A stretch of DNA of 64,000 bases from Solobacterium sp. (GCA_017459725.1 JAFUCL010000075.1:1-64000), one strand, 5' to 3'. Positions 6,387 through 15,396 are shown, numbered from the stretch's first letter. The notes: generated by a model from the letters alone, not told the origin. A program made the numbers and translations.

Positions 6387-8992
6387 TACTTGGCCTCATA
6401 CCAGTTTGATCCGACTGAACATTCGGCAGTCAGCGGCACCTTCAGTTCCATGGCACCGGTCATGCCCTCATCTATGATCTTCTTCATGATCTCGATCTCA
6501 TCTTCATACACATCAAAGATCAGTTCGTCATGCACCTGCAGGATCATCTCTGACTTAACGCCAGCTTCCTTCATTGCCTTGTCAATGCGGATCATGGCAA
6601 GCTTGATCAGATCGGCTGCCGTTCCCTGAATCGGCGCATTCATGGCTGCCCGTTTGCCGAATTCACGTACCATTCTGTTCTTATCGTGAATCTCCGGAAT
6701 CTCTCTTCTGCGGCCGAGAAGTGTTTCCACATATCCGTTCTTTTCGCAGTCTGCCACAACCGTGTCCATATATGTCCGGATACCCGGATAGGACCGGTAG
6801 TATGAGGCAATGAATTCTGCGGCTTCTTTGCGGGTGATACCGAGCTGTTCCGCCAGACCGAAATCACTGATGCCGTAGACAATACCGAAGTTGACTGTCT
6901 TGGCACGGCGGCGCATCAGCGGTGATACTTCTTCCTCACTGACACCGAAGACATCCATTGCCGTCTTGGTGTGGATATCAATATTGGAGCGGAAGGCATC
7001 GATCAGTCCAGGTTCATCTGCCATATGGGCAAGAATCCGGAGTTCAATCTGGTGATAGTCACTGGAAATCAATACTCTGCCTTCACCCGGCAGGAATGCT
7101 TTCCGTATAATTTTGCCCTCCTCATCGCGGACACTGATATTCTGCAGATTCGGTTCGCTGCTGGAAAGACGTCCGGTCTGGGTTGCACACTGGTTGTACA
7201 GCGTATGGATCCTGCCGTCTTTGAAAATATACTTCTGCAGACCCTCTGCATATGTGCTCCAGATCTTCTGCAGTTTGCGGTAAACAAGCAGATGCTCGAT
7301 TACCGGATGAATACCTGCAAGCTTTTCCAGCACTTCTGCCGATGTGCTGCGCTTCTTGCCGCCCGGCAGCTGCAGTTCATCATACAGAACCTCGCTCAGC
7401 TGTTTCGGGGAATTGATATTGAACTCATGTCCTGTCAGGGTGAAGATTTCCTTCTGTTCCGCATCCAGCTGTGCCTTCATACCGGCTGCTATATCCGCCA
7501 GTACATTCACATCGCAGATCACCCCGGTCTTTTCCATCCGGTACAGGATCTCCGTCAATGGCATTTCCACATCACGGTACAGTGAAACCATGCTGTATTT
7601 TTCCAGATCGGGATAGGAAGCACCGAAAAGCTTCAGGATATTGCGGGCATTTTCACCGCTGAAGCTGGCCTGTTCTTCGGGATCAGGAAGCTTCGGACGG
7701 TTTGTTTTACCGTATACATCTTCATAGGAAAGCGTTGTGCGCAGATCATATGCCGCGAATATCTTTTCCTGTGAGGTCAGTGTGGAATTGGCCAAAGCTG
7801 CGGAAATCATGGCATCATCGCTGAAGCAGATATCAACACCGGTCTGTTCCAGCAGATGCATATTCCTCTTCACGTCAAAACCGATTGTCTGTGCGGAACT
7901 GTCAGCCAGTCTTGCACAAAGCTGCGCATCATTGCGGACATCCTCAACCGTCATATATACGGCTGCATTACTGTTGGCAATGGCAAAACCATGCACTTCT
8001 GCAGTCAGGAAGCTGTCATTGGTGGCATCGAGATACACTGCCAGCGGATTCTTCAGCATTCCCTCCGGACATGTCTTGACGATCTGCACAGGAGCTTCCC
8101 CGCTTGCTTCACGGACGCTTCCGCCGTCACTGAGAAGCTGCTCATACTTTGCGGCAAGGCTGTTCATATCCAGGCTGCGGAAAAAGCGGATCAGGGATTC
8201 GTAATCCGGCGCAAACGCACAGTCATCGGCTGTGAAGTCCAGTTTCACATCCGTACGGATCGTTGCCAGTTTCTTTGACAGCATGGCGGATTCATGTCCT
8301 GCCTGCACCTTCTTCCCGAGGGCACCTTTGATATTCATATCATTGGCCAGCACATTCTCCACGGTTCCGTATTCGTTCAGAAGCTTCAGGGCTGTCTTTT
8401 CACCGATGCCGGGAATACCGGGAATGTTGTCGCTGTGATCACCCATCAGACCCTTCATATCAATGATCTGAAGCGGTTTGATGCCCATCTCACGCACCAT
8501 ATAATCCGGGGTGACTTCATCCATATCCGTCAGTCCCTTTTTCATCAGCAGTACGGTCGTTTCATCATCCACCAGCTGCAGCAGATCATGATCGGAAGTA
8601 AAGATAACAGTATCGTATCCGTCCGAATGCCTTGCCATCGTACCGATGAGATCGTCTGCTTCAATATCCTGCATCTCAACCCAGCGGATATGGTATCCGT
8701 CAAGATAATCCCTTACAAGCGCAAACTGCGGCACCAGATCATCCGGTGCCGGCTTTCTGCCGCCTTTATAATCAGGATACAGATCATGCCTGAACGTATG
8801 CTTGCCTGCATCAAAGGCAACCAATGCCGCATCCGGCTGAATCAGTTCCAGCGCTTTCTGCAGCATCATTGCAAATCCGTATACAGCATTTGTCGGTATC
8901 CCGCTTGCCGAAGACATCGGTCTTCCGTAAGCTGTAGCGTAATATGCTCTGAACAGCATTGAGTTTCCGTCTACGAGCATCAGTTTCTTCAT
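6386..8992 (-). CDS. polA: DNA polymerase I
   Basis: Fills gaps in Okazaki-fragment processing and repair. The 868-aa protein has the 5' nuclease domain (residues 1-290, with DIEADDLIGTMA and GDHSDNIPGIPGIGEKTA), a 3'-5' exonuclease-like domain, and polymerase motifs A (SSDYHQIELRILAHM), B (RRAKTVNFGIVYG) and C (QVHDELIFDV). The exonuclease-fold residues look lost: the DxE motif reads LDATN, the second motif reads VKRNMH instead of LKYDR, and the third YxxxD is not evident, so proofreading is probably absent. Start 8992 has GGAGG 6 nt upstream. Confidence 0.97.
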   Translation of the reverse strand: MKKLMLVDGNSMLFRAYYATAYGRPMSSASGIPTNAVYGFAMMLQKALELIQPDAALVAFDAGKHTFRHDLYPDYKGGRKPAPDDLVPQFALVRDYLDGYHIRWVEMQDIEADDLIGTMARHSDGYDTVIFTSDHDLLQLVDDETTVLLMKKGLTDMDEVTPDYMVREMGIKPLQIIDMKGLMGDHSDNIPGIPGIGEKTALKLLNEYGTVENVLANDMNIKGALGKKVQAGHESAMLSKKLATIRTDVKLDFTADDCAFAPDYESLIRFFRSLDMNSLAAKYEQLLSDGGSVREASGEAPVQIVKTCPEGMLKNPLAVYLDATNDSFLTAEVHGFAIANSNAAVYMTVEDVRNDAQLCARLADSSAQTIGFDVKRNMHLLEQTGVDICFSDDAMISAALANSTLTSQEKIFAAYDLRTTLSYEDVYGKTNRPKLPDPEEQASFSGENARNILKLFGASYPDLEKYSMVSLYRDVEMPLTEILYRMEKTGVICDVNVLADIAAGMKAQLDAEQKEIFTLTGHEFNINSPKQLSEVLYDELQLPGGKKRSTSAEVLEKLAGIHPVIEHLLVYRKLQKIWSTYAEGLQKYIFKDGRIHTLYNQCATQTGRLSSSEPNLQNISVRDEEGKIIRKAFLPGEGRVLISSDYHQIELRILAHMADEPGLIDAFRSNIDIHTKTAMDVFGVSEEEVSPLMRRRAKTVNFGIVYGISDFGLAEQLGITRKEAAEFIASYYRSYPGIRTYMDTVVADCEKNGYVETLLGRRREIPEIHDKNRMVREFGKRAAMNAPIQGTAADLIKLAMIRIDKAMKEAGVKSEMILQVHDELIFDVYEDEIEIMKKIIDEGMTGAMELKVPLTAECSVGSNWYEAK

Positions 8993-9005
8993 AGTCTGCC
9001 TCCGC

Positions 9006-10094
9006 TCAGCCAACATCTGACTGATCTTTCGGTTCTTCCGTATTGTCGTCGGTTTCCGCCGGTTCTGCGTCTTCTGCGCTGTCCTCTGTGGTATTGTCAG
9101 CTGCCGGAACCGTCTCGCGTACTTCCGCCATGGTTTCAAGAACCTGCAGGTTCTCATACATGATGGAAAGATAATCCTTGCCTGCTTCCATATCCTCAGC
9201 GGTCAGGCTGGACAGATTGTTGAGCTCCACTCTGGTCAGCTGCAGTTCTTCCTGCAGATCATGGAACAGCTCCACCATGTCCGGTGTCATATTCGGTTCA
9301 TATACAATGTATTTGACCTGATCTTCCTTGATTCTCTCCTTGATCAGAGCCAGCTGCTCCGCATCCGGCAGTGCGCCGTATTTGGAAAGAACCACCGGAT
9401 ATACTTCAAATCCGTACGTTTTCTGCCAGTTGCCGAAGCTTGCGGTCATGGAGACAAAACGGATACTGCGGTTATTGGTGATATTGGCAGTTGCCAGGGC
9501 CTGATACTGTGCATCAAGGTTGATGAGATCTGTCTCCAGCCTGCTGAAGTTTTCTTCAAACACAGGTCTGTCATCCGGGAAGAATGTGCACATCCAGTCA
9601 CGGATATCCTTGGCCATGGAAAGCATCGCAATCGGGTCTGTCCAGAGATAGAGATCCTTCGGATTGATGTCCAGTGTCTCAAAGGCTTTGCCCTTGTAAT
9701 ACGGACCTTCAATATAGGTCACTTCCCCGTTTGCGGCGACCGGTGTATAGCGCTGGAAATCATATACCGCATTCAGTACGGAGAGATCGCGTGCATCCGT
9801 CGCAGCGGATATCTTCGGCATGTACATTGTGAGATACGGCTCCAGCTGGCCGATGTGGAAGAAGACAGCCGCATCTGCAAGAACATCTTCATAATCACTG
9901 CGTATCTGAGCACGCTGAACAATCCCGTTCTCCTGTATCGACTCATAACTGACCACATCACCGGCCAGACGTTCGATCAGAAAACCGAGCGGGTATACGG
10001 TGTATACGATTTTCGTTCTGACGGAAGCACATCCGCTCAGCGCAATCGACAGCAACATTGATATTACAGTCAGCGTACGCGTAATTCTCTTCAT
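9006..10094 (-). CDS. ZnuA/TroA-like substrate-binding lipoprotein with altered metal ligands
   Basis: A 362-aa predicted lipoprotein: hydrophobic signal at 5-20 and lipobox LSGC (Cys22). The body follows the cluster-A1 metal-binding fold (VYTVYPLGFLIERLAGD, FFHIGQLEPYL, SMTASFGNWQKTYGFEVYPVV, YIVYEPNMTPDMV). Positions that are usually metal-binding His look replaced: DPHxW is DLYLW and the FxxHDAFGY-type segment is SMTASFGNW. An acidic Glu/Asp/Thr tail (about 325-362) follows the domain. No permease or ATPase is nearby. It lies 13 bp upstream of polA and behind its own promoter next to radC. The ligand is therefore uncertain. Confidence 0.75.
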   Translation of the reverse strand: MKRITRTLTVISMLLSIALSGCASVRTKIVYTVYPLGFLIERLAGDVVSYESIQENGIVQRAQIRSDYEDVLADAAVFFHIGQLEPYLTMYMPKISAATDARDLSVLNAVYDFQRYTPVAANGEVTYIEGPYYKGKAFETLDINPKDLYLWTDPIAMLSMAKDIRDWMCTFFPDDRPVFEENFSRLETDLINLDAQYQALATANITNNRSIRFVSMTASFGNWQKTYGFEVYPVVLSKYGALPDAEQLALIKERIKEDQVKYIVYEPNMTPDMVELFHDLQEELQLTRVELNNLSSLTAEDMEAGKDYLSIMYENLQVLETMAEVRETVPAADNTTEDSAEDAEPAETDDNTEEPKDQSDVG

Positions 10095-10180
10095 CTGCAT
10101 CATTCCCCTAATCATCCGCAAAGGACTTCCCTGCACTGGTTATGCCGGACGCATAACAAAAGTGCAAAGGTGTGATTTTG

Positions 10181-10196
10181 CTAATTAATTGTAGCA
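10181..10196 (-). promoter_or_regulatory. Extended -10 promoter with TAATTAGC discriminator
   Basis: On the minus strand TGC-TACAAT (10188-10196) is followed by TAATTAGC. The same arrangement precedes rpsB and the CW_7 gene. It starts 4 bp after the radC stop and would drive the lipoprotein gene and possibly polA onward. A downstream TTTTGTTATGC block (about 10150-10160) is also shared with the rpsB leader. Confidence 0.6.
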
Positions 10197-10199
10197 TTC

Positions 10200-10901
10200 T
10201 CACCGCCCTTTCGTCATACTTTCTTGGAGAATCCCTTCCCTCAGAAAACTGAAATATCCTGACGATGAAACAATCAGGTGATCAATCACCGGTATTCCCA
10301 TCAGCGCACCTGCTTCACAGACCCTTTCCGTCAGTCTGATATCGGCTTCACTCGGTGTCAGATTGCCGGAAGGATGGTTATGCACCAGCATGATGCAGGT
10401 CCCGGAAAGACGCAGTGCTTCCCGGAAGATTTCACGCGGAGATACCGGACACATGTCCGCAGTCCCGCTGAACAGCGTTACGGCTTTGAGAACATGTTTT
10501 GCATGATCCATGTAGATGACCATGAACTTCTCCTGTGCTTCCTGTCCCAGGCTCATCCGCAGCCAGCTGATCACAGCTTCCGGACTGCTCACCACATCGC
10601 TTTCCCGCACCTCTTCATACAGCATGCGTCTTGAAAGCTCAAGACATGCCTTGATCTCCAGCGCCTTGATCCGGGACATGCCTCTTACCGATGCAATCTC
10701 ACTGTCGCTCATACCGGCAATCCCTGCCACGCTTCCCGCTTTCTGCAGCAGCACATCGGCTGTATCCAGGGCAGACTGTCCGTTGGTTCCGCAGCGGATC
10801 AGAACGGCCAGCAGTTCACGGTTGCTCAGGGCACCTGCCCCAAGCCGGAATCCCTTCTCACGCGGTCTTTCGCCTTCCGGAAGATCCTTCACTTTTCTCA
10901 T
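10200..10901 (-). CDS. radC: RadC family JAB-domain protein (UPF0758)
   Basis: A widespread JAB/MPN+ protein; despite its name, a direct DNA repair role is not established. The 233-aa protein has an N-terminal helix-hairpin-helix-like part (residues 20-95, GMSDSEIASVRGMSRIKA) and a C-terminal JAMM metal site (HNHPSGNLTPSEAD). Start 10901 was chosen for the dense SD GGGAGGAGGTGGG and because the preceding in-frame codons are not conserved. It is divergent from the GIY-YIG-like gene, whose promoter overlaps its leader. Confidence 0.92.
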   Translation of the reverse strand: MRKVKDLPEGERPREKGFRLGAGALSNRELLAVLIRCGTNGQSALDTADVLLQKAGSVAGIAGMSDSEIASVRGMSRIKALEIKACLELSRRMLYEEVRESDVVSSPEAVISWLRMSLGQEAQEKFMVIYMDHAKHVLKAVTLFSGTADMCPVSPREIFREALRLSGTCIMLVHNHPSGNLTPSEADIRLTERVCEAGALMGIPVIDHLIVSSSGYFSFLREGILQESMTKGR

Positions 10902-10942
10902 ATTCCCACCTCCTCCCCTATATACCGGCAGGCCAATCCATA

Positions 10943-10971
10943 TCCACACCGCAGAGGAAAGATGATATGAT
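10943..10971 (+). promoter_or_regulatory. Candidate leaderless promoter for the GIY-YIG-like gene
   Basis: TCCACA (10943-10948), 17-bp spacer, TATGAT (10966-10971), then 6 nt and the ATG at 10978. A start at the usual distance would place +1 at or next to the initiating A. An AGAGGAAAG tract exists upstream but overlaps the spacer and would not be transcribed from this promoter. Confidence 0.5.
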
Positions 10972-10977
10972 GTTCAT

Positions 10978-11592
10978 ATGAAAAATCTGACAAATCCTGT
11001 ATTTATTGCCAGTGCAGTACTGGCCGCAGCAGCTCTTGTTCTGTATGTCACCAAAACCGGTTACCATAAGACAAGCATCATTGCCGGTGTGACAGCTTAC
11101 CTGATCGGCTGTGTGATCGTATCACTCTTATTCCCTGTTCCCGGTCTGATCCTGACCATTGTTTCCATGATTGGCTACTTCATCTACTTCCGCAGACTGA
11201 CTGCCGGCATGAAGGCAGATGAAGGTGAATGGATCTATTACGAAGACTTCGAAGCAGACTATGCCGCACATCCCGAGGATTTCAGCGGATGTTACGTCAT
11301 CCTGACCTTCCCCGAGAAAAAGAACGACAGCCGTTACGACAACTATGAAACCGCATATGTCGGCAGCTCCTCATCCCTCCGCAAGGAAGTGCACGGAGTC
11401 CTGACCAACAAGACCCTGAGCCGTGTCTATGATGATATCCAGAACGGCAAACACCCCTACATCAAACTGGTGCAGGCCGATGCGGAACATATCAACTCCA
11501 TTCAGGAAAAGCTCATTACCATGTACAATGGTGTTCCCTACCTCCTCTCCTTCAAGGAAGTACGGGAAAAGCGCAAAAACGCCCAGCTCTAG
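10978..11592 (+). CDS. Membrane-anchored GIY-YIG-like domain protein
   Basis: A 204-aa protein with three hydrophobic segments (about 8-24, 33-52, 54-71) and a soluble C-terminal part. That part shows the layout of a GIY-YIG nuclease fold: GCYVILTF (104-111) for GIY, AYVGSSSSLRKEV (126-138) for YIG with the Arg that normally follows it, and a helix with Glu (INSIQEKLITMY). Coupling of this fold to a membrane anchor is unusual, and nuclease activity is inferred only. It could instead be a degenerate, non-catalytic version. It is a single-gene unit between divergent radC and its own terminator. Confidence 0.6.
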   Translation: MKNLTNPVFIASAVLAAAALVLYVTKTGYHKTSIIAGVTAYLIGCVIVSLLFPVPGLILTIVSMIGYFIYFRRLTAGMKADEGEWIYYEDFEADYAAHPEDFSGCYVILTFPEKKNDSRYDNYETAYVGSSSSLRKEVHGVLTNKTLSRVYDDIQNGKHPYIKLVQADAEHINSIQEKLITMYNGVPYLLSFKEVREKRKNAQL

Positions 11593-11617
11593 AGGAACCA
11601 TACAGGTTCCTCTTTTT
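11591..11617 (+). terminator. Terminator of the GIY-YIG-like gene
   Basis: A 9-bp stem, AGAGGAACC/GGTTCCTCT (11591-11599, 11605-11613), followed by TTTT. The stem starts at the stop codon. Confidence 0.85.
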
Positions 11618-11630
11618 CATGTCCGGGCAT

Positions 11631-11657
11631 TAAAAAAAGCCCTGCATTTACAGGACT
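11631..11657 (-). terminator. Terminator of the uppS-to-EIIA operon
   Basis: On the minus strand a 7-bp stem (11638-11644 with 11651-11657) ends in seven consecutive T. It is 10 bp after the EIIA-like stop and faces the plus-strand terminator of the convergent gene. Confidence 0.85.
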
Positions 11658-11667
11658 TTTACTGTGT

Positions 11668-12117
11668 TCAGTCGATTTCTTCCGGTACGTAAGGCGGTGC
11701 TTCGTTGGTATCCGCACTGCTCGCCCACATCACCTGTGCTTTGCCGGTTTCAACGGCAAGTGAAGCAAGCGTATTCAGATCACGCATGAACCCGCGCGCC
11801 ATATTTGCTTCCACCAGCATACCGAGATTGGTTCCGGAAATGATCTCAATCCGGTACTCACCCGTATACTTCTCCGCCAGCTGCCGGCATACTCTGCACG
11901 GCACTTTGTCCACTACATCTGTGAACATCAGGATGCCTTCCTCACATCCCTTCAGTTCCTTCAGCGCTTCCTTCAGTTTGTATTCCAGATCATCCGCGGA
12001 ATCCTCCTGCAGATAATCCACCGCAATATACTTCTCCGGCATACCTGCAATCAGACGCACTGCCTGGGTAAGCCCGCTTGCGAATGTACCGTGTCCGCAG
12101 ACAATAATTCCAATCAT
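11668..12117 (-). CDS. PTS EIIA component, mannose/fructose (EIIA-Man) family, orphan
   Basis: A 149-aa cytosolic domain. EIIA-Man proteins carry phosphate from HPr to EIIB on a His in the sequence GHG near residue 9, present here as IIVCGHGTFASGL. The GILMFTDVVDKVPCRV and EIISGTNLGMLVEA segments also fit the family. No EIIB, EIIC or EIID gene is nearby, so this is either a shared phosphocarrier or a regulatory protein. SD is AGGAGGAAC. It follows galE by 19 bp and ends the operon. Confidence 0.85.
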   Translation of the reverse strand: MIGIIVCGHGTFASGLTQAVRLIAGMPEKYIAVDYLQEDSADDLEYKLKEALKELKGCEEGILMFTDVVDKVPCRVCRQLAEKYTGEYRIEIISGTNLGMLVEANMARGFMRDLNTLASLAVETGKAQVMWASSADTNEAPPYVPEEID

Positions 12118-12136
12118 GACAGTTCCTCCTATTGCC

Positions 12137-13150
12137 TTATTCGATTCCGTTCGGATTCTTCAGGGTGAAGTTCCAGGAATCACGGCACATCTCATCAATG
12201 CCGTACTGTGCCTTCCAGCCGAGCAGTTTCTCTGCCTTTGCCGTATCCGCATAGCAGGAAGCGATGTCACCCGGACGTCTTTCCATGATCTTGTACGGCA
12301 GTTCCTTTCCGCAGGCCTTCTCGTATGCATGCAGAACCTGGAGCACGCTGTAGCCGTTGCCGGTGCCGAGATTGATCTTTTCAACCCCGTTGTGTTCCAG
12401 CGCATACGCAACTGCGGAAATATGTCCCTTCGCAAGATCGACCACATGGATGTAGTCACGCACACCGGTGCCGTCCACGGTCGGATAGTCATTGCCCCAT
12501 ACACGCAGATATTCAAGCTGACCGCTGGCAACTCTGGCAATATACGGCACCAGATTGTTCGGCACACCGTTGGGCACTTCACCCAGCAGTCCGGAAGGAT
12601 GCGCACCGATCGGATTGAAGTATCTCAGCAAGAGCACGCTCCACTCAGGATCCGCAGCCGCAATATCACTCAGGATCATTTCGTTCATCAGTTTGGTGGT
12701 TCCGTACGGATTTGTTGTATGCACATCAAAGTCCTCGCTGATCGGAACACGCACCGGATCACCGTATACGGTAGCACTGGATGAGAAGACGATTCTCTTT
12801 ACGCCTGCTTCCTTCATGGCAGCATACAGATTGATGGAGCCCTTGATATTGTTCTCATAGTACAGCAGCGGCTTGGCAACGGATTCGCCCACTGCCTTGT
12901 ATCCGGCAAAGTGAATCACCGCATCAATGCTGTTCTCGGCGAAGATCTTCTTCAGACCTTCCTCATCCAGAAGATCGGTCTTATAGAACTTGGGTCTAAT
13001 GCCGGTGATCTGTTCGATCCGGCCAAGGGATGCTTCGGTTGAGTTGTACAGATTGTCCATGACAATGACATCGTAGCCTGATTCGATCAGTTCCACGCAT
13101 GCATGTGACCCGATGTACCCGGTTCCTCCGGTAACAAGAATCGTACTCAT
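12137..13150 (-). CDS. galE: UDP-glucose 4-epimerase
   Basis: Interconverts UDP-glucose and UDP-galactose for galactose use and for glycan precursors. The 337-aa SDR protein has the NAD motif GGTGYIGSH (residues 7-15), SSSATVYGDP, and the catalytic pair in NPYGTTKLMNE (Tyr-x3-Lys). Length is typical. SD is AAAGGAGAC. It is 18 bp downstream of rseP, an uncommon neighbour, and so shares the envelope-precursor operon led by uppS. Confidence 0.96.
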   Translation of the reverse strand: MSTILVTGGTGYIGSHACVELIESGYDVIVMDNLYNSTEASLGRIEQITGIRPKFYKTDLLDEEGLKKIFAENSIDAVIHFAGYKAVGESVAKPLLYYENNIKGSINLYAAMKEAGVKRIVFSSSATVYGDPVRVPISEDFDVHTTNPYGTTKLMNEMILSDIAAADPEWSVLLLRYFNPIGAHPSGLLGEVPNGVPNNLVPYIARVASGQLEYLRVWGNDYPTVDGTGVRDYIHVVDLAKGHISAVAYALEHNGVEKINLGTGNGYSVLQVLHAYEKACGKELPYKIMERRPGDIASCYADTAKAEKLLGWKAQYGIDEMCRDSWNFTLKNPNGIE

Positions 13151-13168
13151 AATTTTGTCTCCTTTTTA

Positions 13169-14233
13169 TTATCCGAACACGAGCCTGGAAATATCATTCC
13201 AGGTAACAAACACCATCAGTGCCAGAAGAATAACCCAGCAGCCGATCATCAGTGCATATCTGACTTTCTCATTCAGCGGTTTGCCGGCTATCCATTCTCC
13301 AATAGTCAGAATGACCTGTCCGCCATCCAGTACAGGCAGAGGCAGCAGATTGAAGATACCGACGTTCAGCGACAACTCAGCCATCAGCAGAATATAGTAA
13401 CTGAAACCGAGTGATACATACTGCTCCGTTACATTGTAGATACCGACCGGTCCGCTCAGCTGATCCAGCCCGCGTCCGGTAAACAGCCGTTTGATCGTCG
13501 TCAGCATCATCCCGGCTATACTGCGCATTTCCACCGCACCGTACTTCCAGCAGTTCAGGGCATTGACCTGAATGACTTCGGGGCTGCTGCCGACAATACC
13601 GATCAGATACCTGTCTGATTCTGCATCATACGCAGCCGCGATCTCAAAGCTCAGCTCTTCACCGTTTCTGCTGATTCTGTACCGGGCCGGCTGATCCGCC
13701 GCATCCGCCAGGAATACCTGCATATCAAAGTAGGTTTCCGGTTTCACCGAACTGCCGTCTTCACGCGTGATCTGCAGCACTTTGTCTCCCGGTAATAAAC
13801 CTGCCTGTTCGGCCGGACTGCCCGCAACCACTTCCGCAATCACGGCCTTGGGTGAAACGGCATACTGTCCCTGGGAAAGAATCGTCAGGGAGAACAATAC
13901 CCATGCCAGCAGGAAGTTCATCGTCACCCCGGCCAGCAGGATAATAATACGCTTCCACGGTTTCTGATCCGTCAGGCGCCGTCCTTCCGGAACATGGACA
14001 TCAGGATATGTTTCATCACCGTCCTTTTCACCGGCCAGCGACACAAATCCGCCGATCGGCACAGCCCTTAAACTGTAGATGGTTTCACCGAAGCGTTTCT
14101 GCACCAGTGCAGGTCCCATGCCGAAGGAATATTCATAACAGTAAACACCGAAAATCTTAGCGGCAATCAGATGCCCGAATTCATGTATGCATACGATCAC
14201 CGTCAGAAGCAGAAGAAAATATATGATTGTCAT
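13169..14233 (-). CDS. rseP: Site-2 intramembrane zinc protease RseP/RasP
   Basis: Membrane metalloprotease that cleaves anti-sigma factors and signal-peptide remnants within the bilayer. The 354-aa protein has the HEFGH zinc motif at residues 17-21 in the first membrane helix, a central PDZ domain (about 115-190, PAEQAGLLPGDKVLQI), and the second metal motif LLPLPVLDGGQ near the C-terminus, with hydrophobic segments around both. Its ATG overlaps the dxr stop by 4 bp. The place after uppS-cdsA-dxr is the canonical one. Confidence 0.95.
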   Translation of the reverse strand: MTIIYFLLLLTVIVCIHEFGHLIAAKIFGVYCYEYSFGMGPALVQKRFGETIYSLRAVPIGGFVSLAGEKDGDETYPDVHVPEGRRLTDQKPWKRIIILLAGVTMNFLLAWVLFSLTILSQGQYAVSPKAVIAEVVAGSPAEQAGLLPGDKVLQITREDGSSVKPETYFDMQVFLADAADQPARYRISRNGEELSFEIAAAYDAESDRYLIGIVGSSPEVIQVNALNCWKYGAVEMRSIAGMMLTTIKRLFTGRGLDQLSGPVGIYNVTEQYVSLGFSYYILLMAELSLNVGIFNLLPLPVLDGGQVILTIGEWIAGKPLNEKVRYALMIGCWVILLALMVFVTWNDISRLVFG

Positions 14234-15393
14234 TCCGCACTCTCCCTGCTCTCGATATACTTACGTGCATACTCCCTGCCGAGATGATCCGCCTCACGCA
14301 GATCCTCCAGTGTCTCAGCCGGTTTCTGTTCGGTCAGATATACAGCGTTGATGACAATGTCCTCAATCTCGGTAAAGCCGATCTTATGATTACGGAAGGC
14401 AAGATTCGCTTCCTCGTTGGCTGCGTTCATCACCGCCGGCAGAATGCCTCCCCTGCGTCCGGTCTCATAGGCCAGCGCAAGCAGCGGATAGCGTTCCGTA
14501 TCCGGAGCGTGGAAATGCAGCGTACCGATCTTCGCCAGATCCAGACGTTCCGCCTCATCAAGCGGCAGTCTTGCCGGCTGACTCAGCGCATACTGAATCG
14601 GAATACGCATATCGGGTACACCGAGCTGGGCAATGACCGCATGATCCGTAAACTCAACCATGGAGTGGATCACACTCTCATCATGCATCAGCACATCAAT
14701 CTTTTCATACGGCATATCAAACAGCCAGTGCGCTTCGATGACTTCAAAGCCCTTGTTCATCATCGTCGCACTGTCAATCGTAATCTTGGCACCCATGGAC
14801 CAGTTCGGATGTGCAAGAGCTTCCTCAACCGTCACATCCTTCAGCTCTTCCCTGGTGCGGTTACGGAACGAACCGCCGGAAGCCGTAATGATCAGTCTGG
14901 ATACCTCCGCATGCGAACCGCAGCGCAGGCACTGATCGATGGCGGAATGCTCACTGTCAATCGGATAGATCCGTACACCCTTTTCCTTCTTCAGCTTATC
15001 AATCAGCTCACCGCCGACCACAAGTGTTTCCTTATTGGCAAGCGCCACATCATGCCCGCTCTCCATGGCCGCAACCGTAGGCGCAAGTCCTGCAAAGCCG
15101 ACCAGCGCATTGACAAGCACATCATACCCGTCACAGGAAGCCAGCACCTTCAGACCTTCATCTCCCGAACAAACCGTAATCCCGGGATAGGCAGCGCGGA
15201 TCTCAGCCGCATCTTCTTCCCTGCCCACACAGACCAGGTCCAGTGTGAATTCCTGCAGGATTTCCCGCAGTGCCGCAATATTCCTGCCCACTGAAACAGC
15301 CCGCAGGCAATAATCCTGCGGATGTGCACGGACAACATCAATTGTCTGTTTTCCGATGGAGCCGCTCGCTCCGAGAAGAACCAAACGTTTCAT
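14230..15393 (-). CDS. dxr: 1-deoxy-D-xylulose 5-phosphate reductoisomerase
   Basis: Second step of the MEP isoprenoid pathway, making 2-C-methyl-D-erythritol 4-phosphate with NADPH. The 387-aa protein has the N-terminal nucleotide motif LGASGSIGKQTI (residues 6-17), the metal and substrate segments DSEHSAIDQCL and ITASGGSFRN, and the HPNWSMGAKITIDSATMMNKG block. It starts 3 bp after the cdsA stop and feeds the undecaprenyl synthesis step encoded by uppS in the same operon. Confidence 0.97.
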   Translation of the reverse strand: MKRLVLLGASGSIGKQTIDVVRAHPQDYCLRAVSVGRNIAALREILQEFTLDLVCVGREEDAAEIRAAYPGITVCSGDEGLKVLASCDGYDVLVNALVGFAGLAPTVAAMESGHDVALANKETLVVGGELIDKLKKEKGVRIYPIDSEHSAIDQCLRCGSHAEVSRLIITASGGSFRNRTREELKDVTVEEALAHPNWSMGAKITIDSATMMNKGFEVIEAHWLFDMPYEKIDVLMHDESVIHSMVEFTDHAVIAQLGVPDMRIPIQYALSQPARLPLDEAERLDLAKIGTLHFHAPDTERYPLLALAYETGRRGGILPAVMNAANEEANLAFRNHKIGFTEIEDIVINAVYLTEQKPAETLEDLREADHLGREYARKYIESRESAE

Positions 15394-15396
15394 ATA

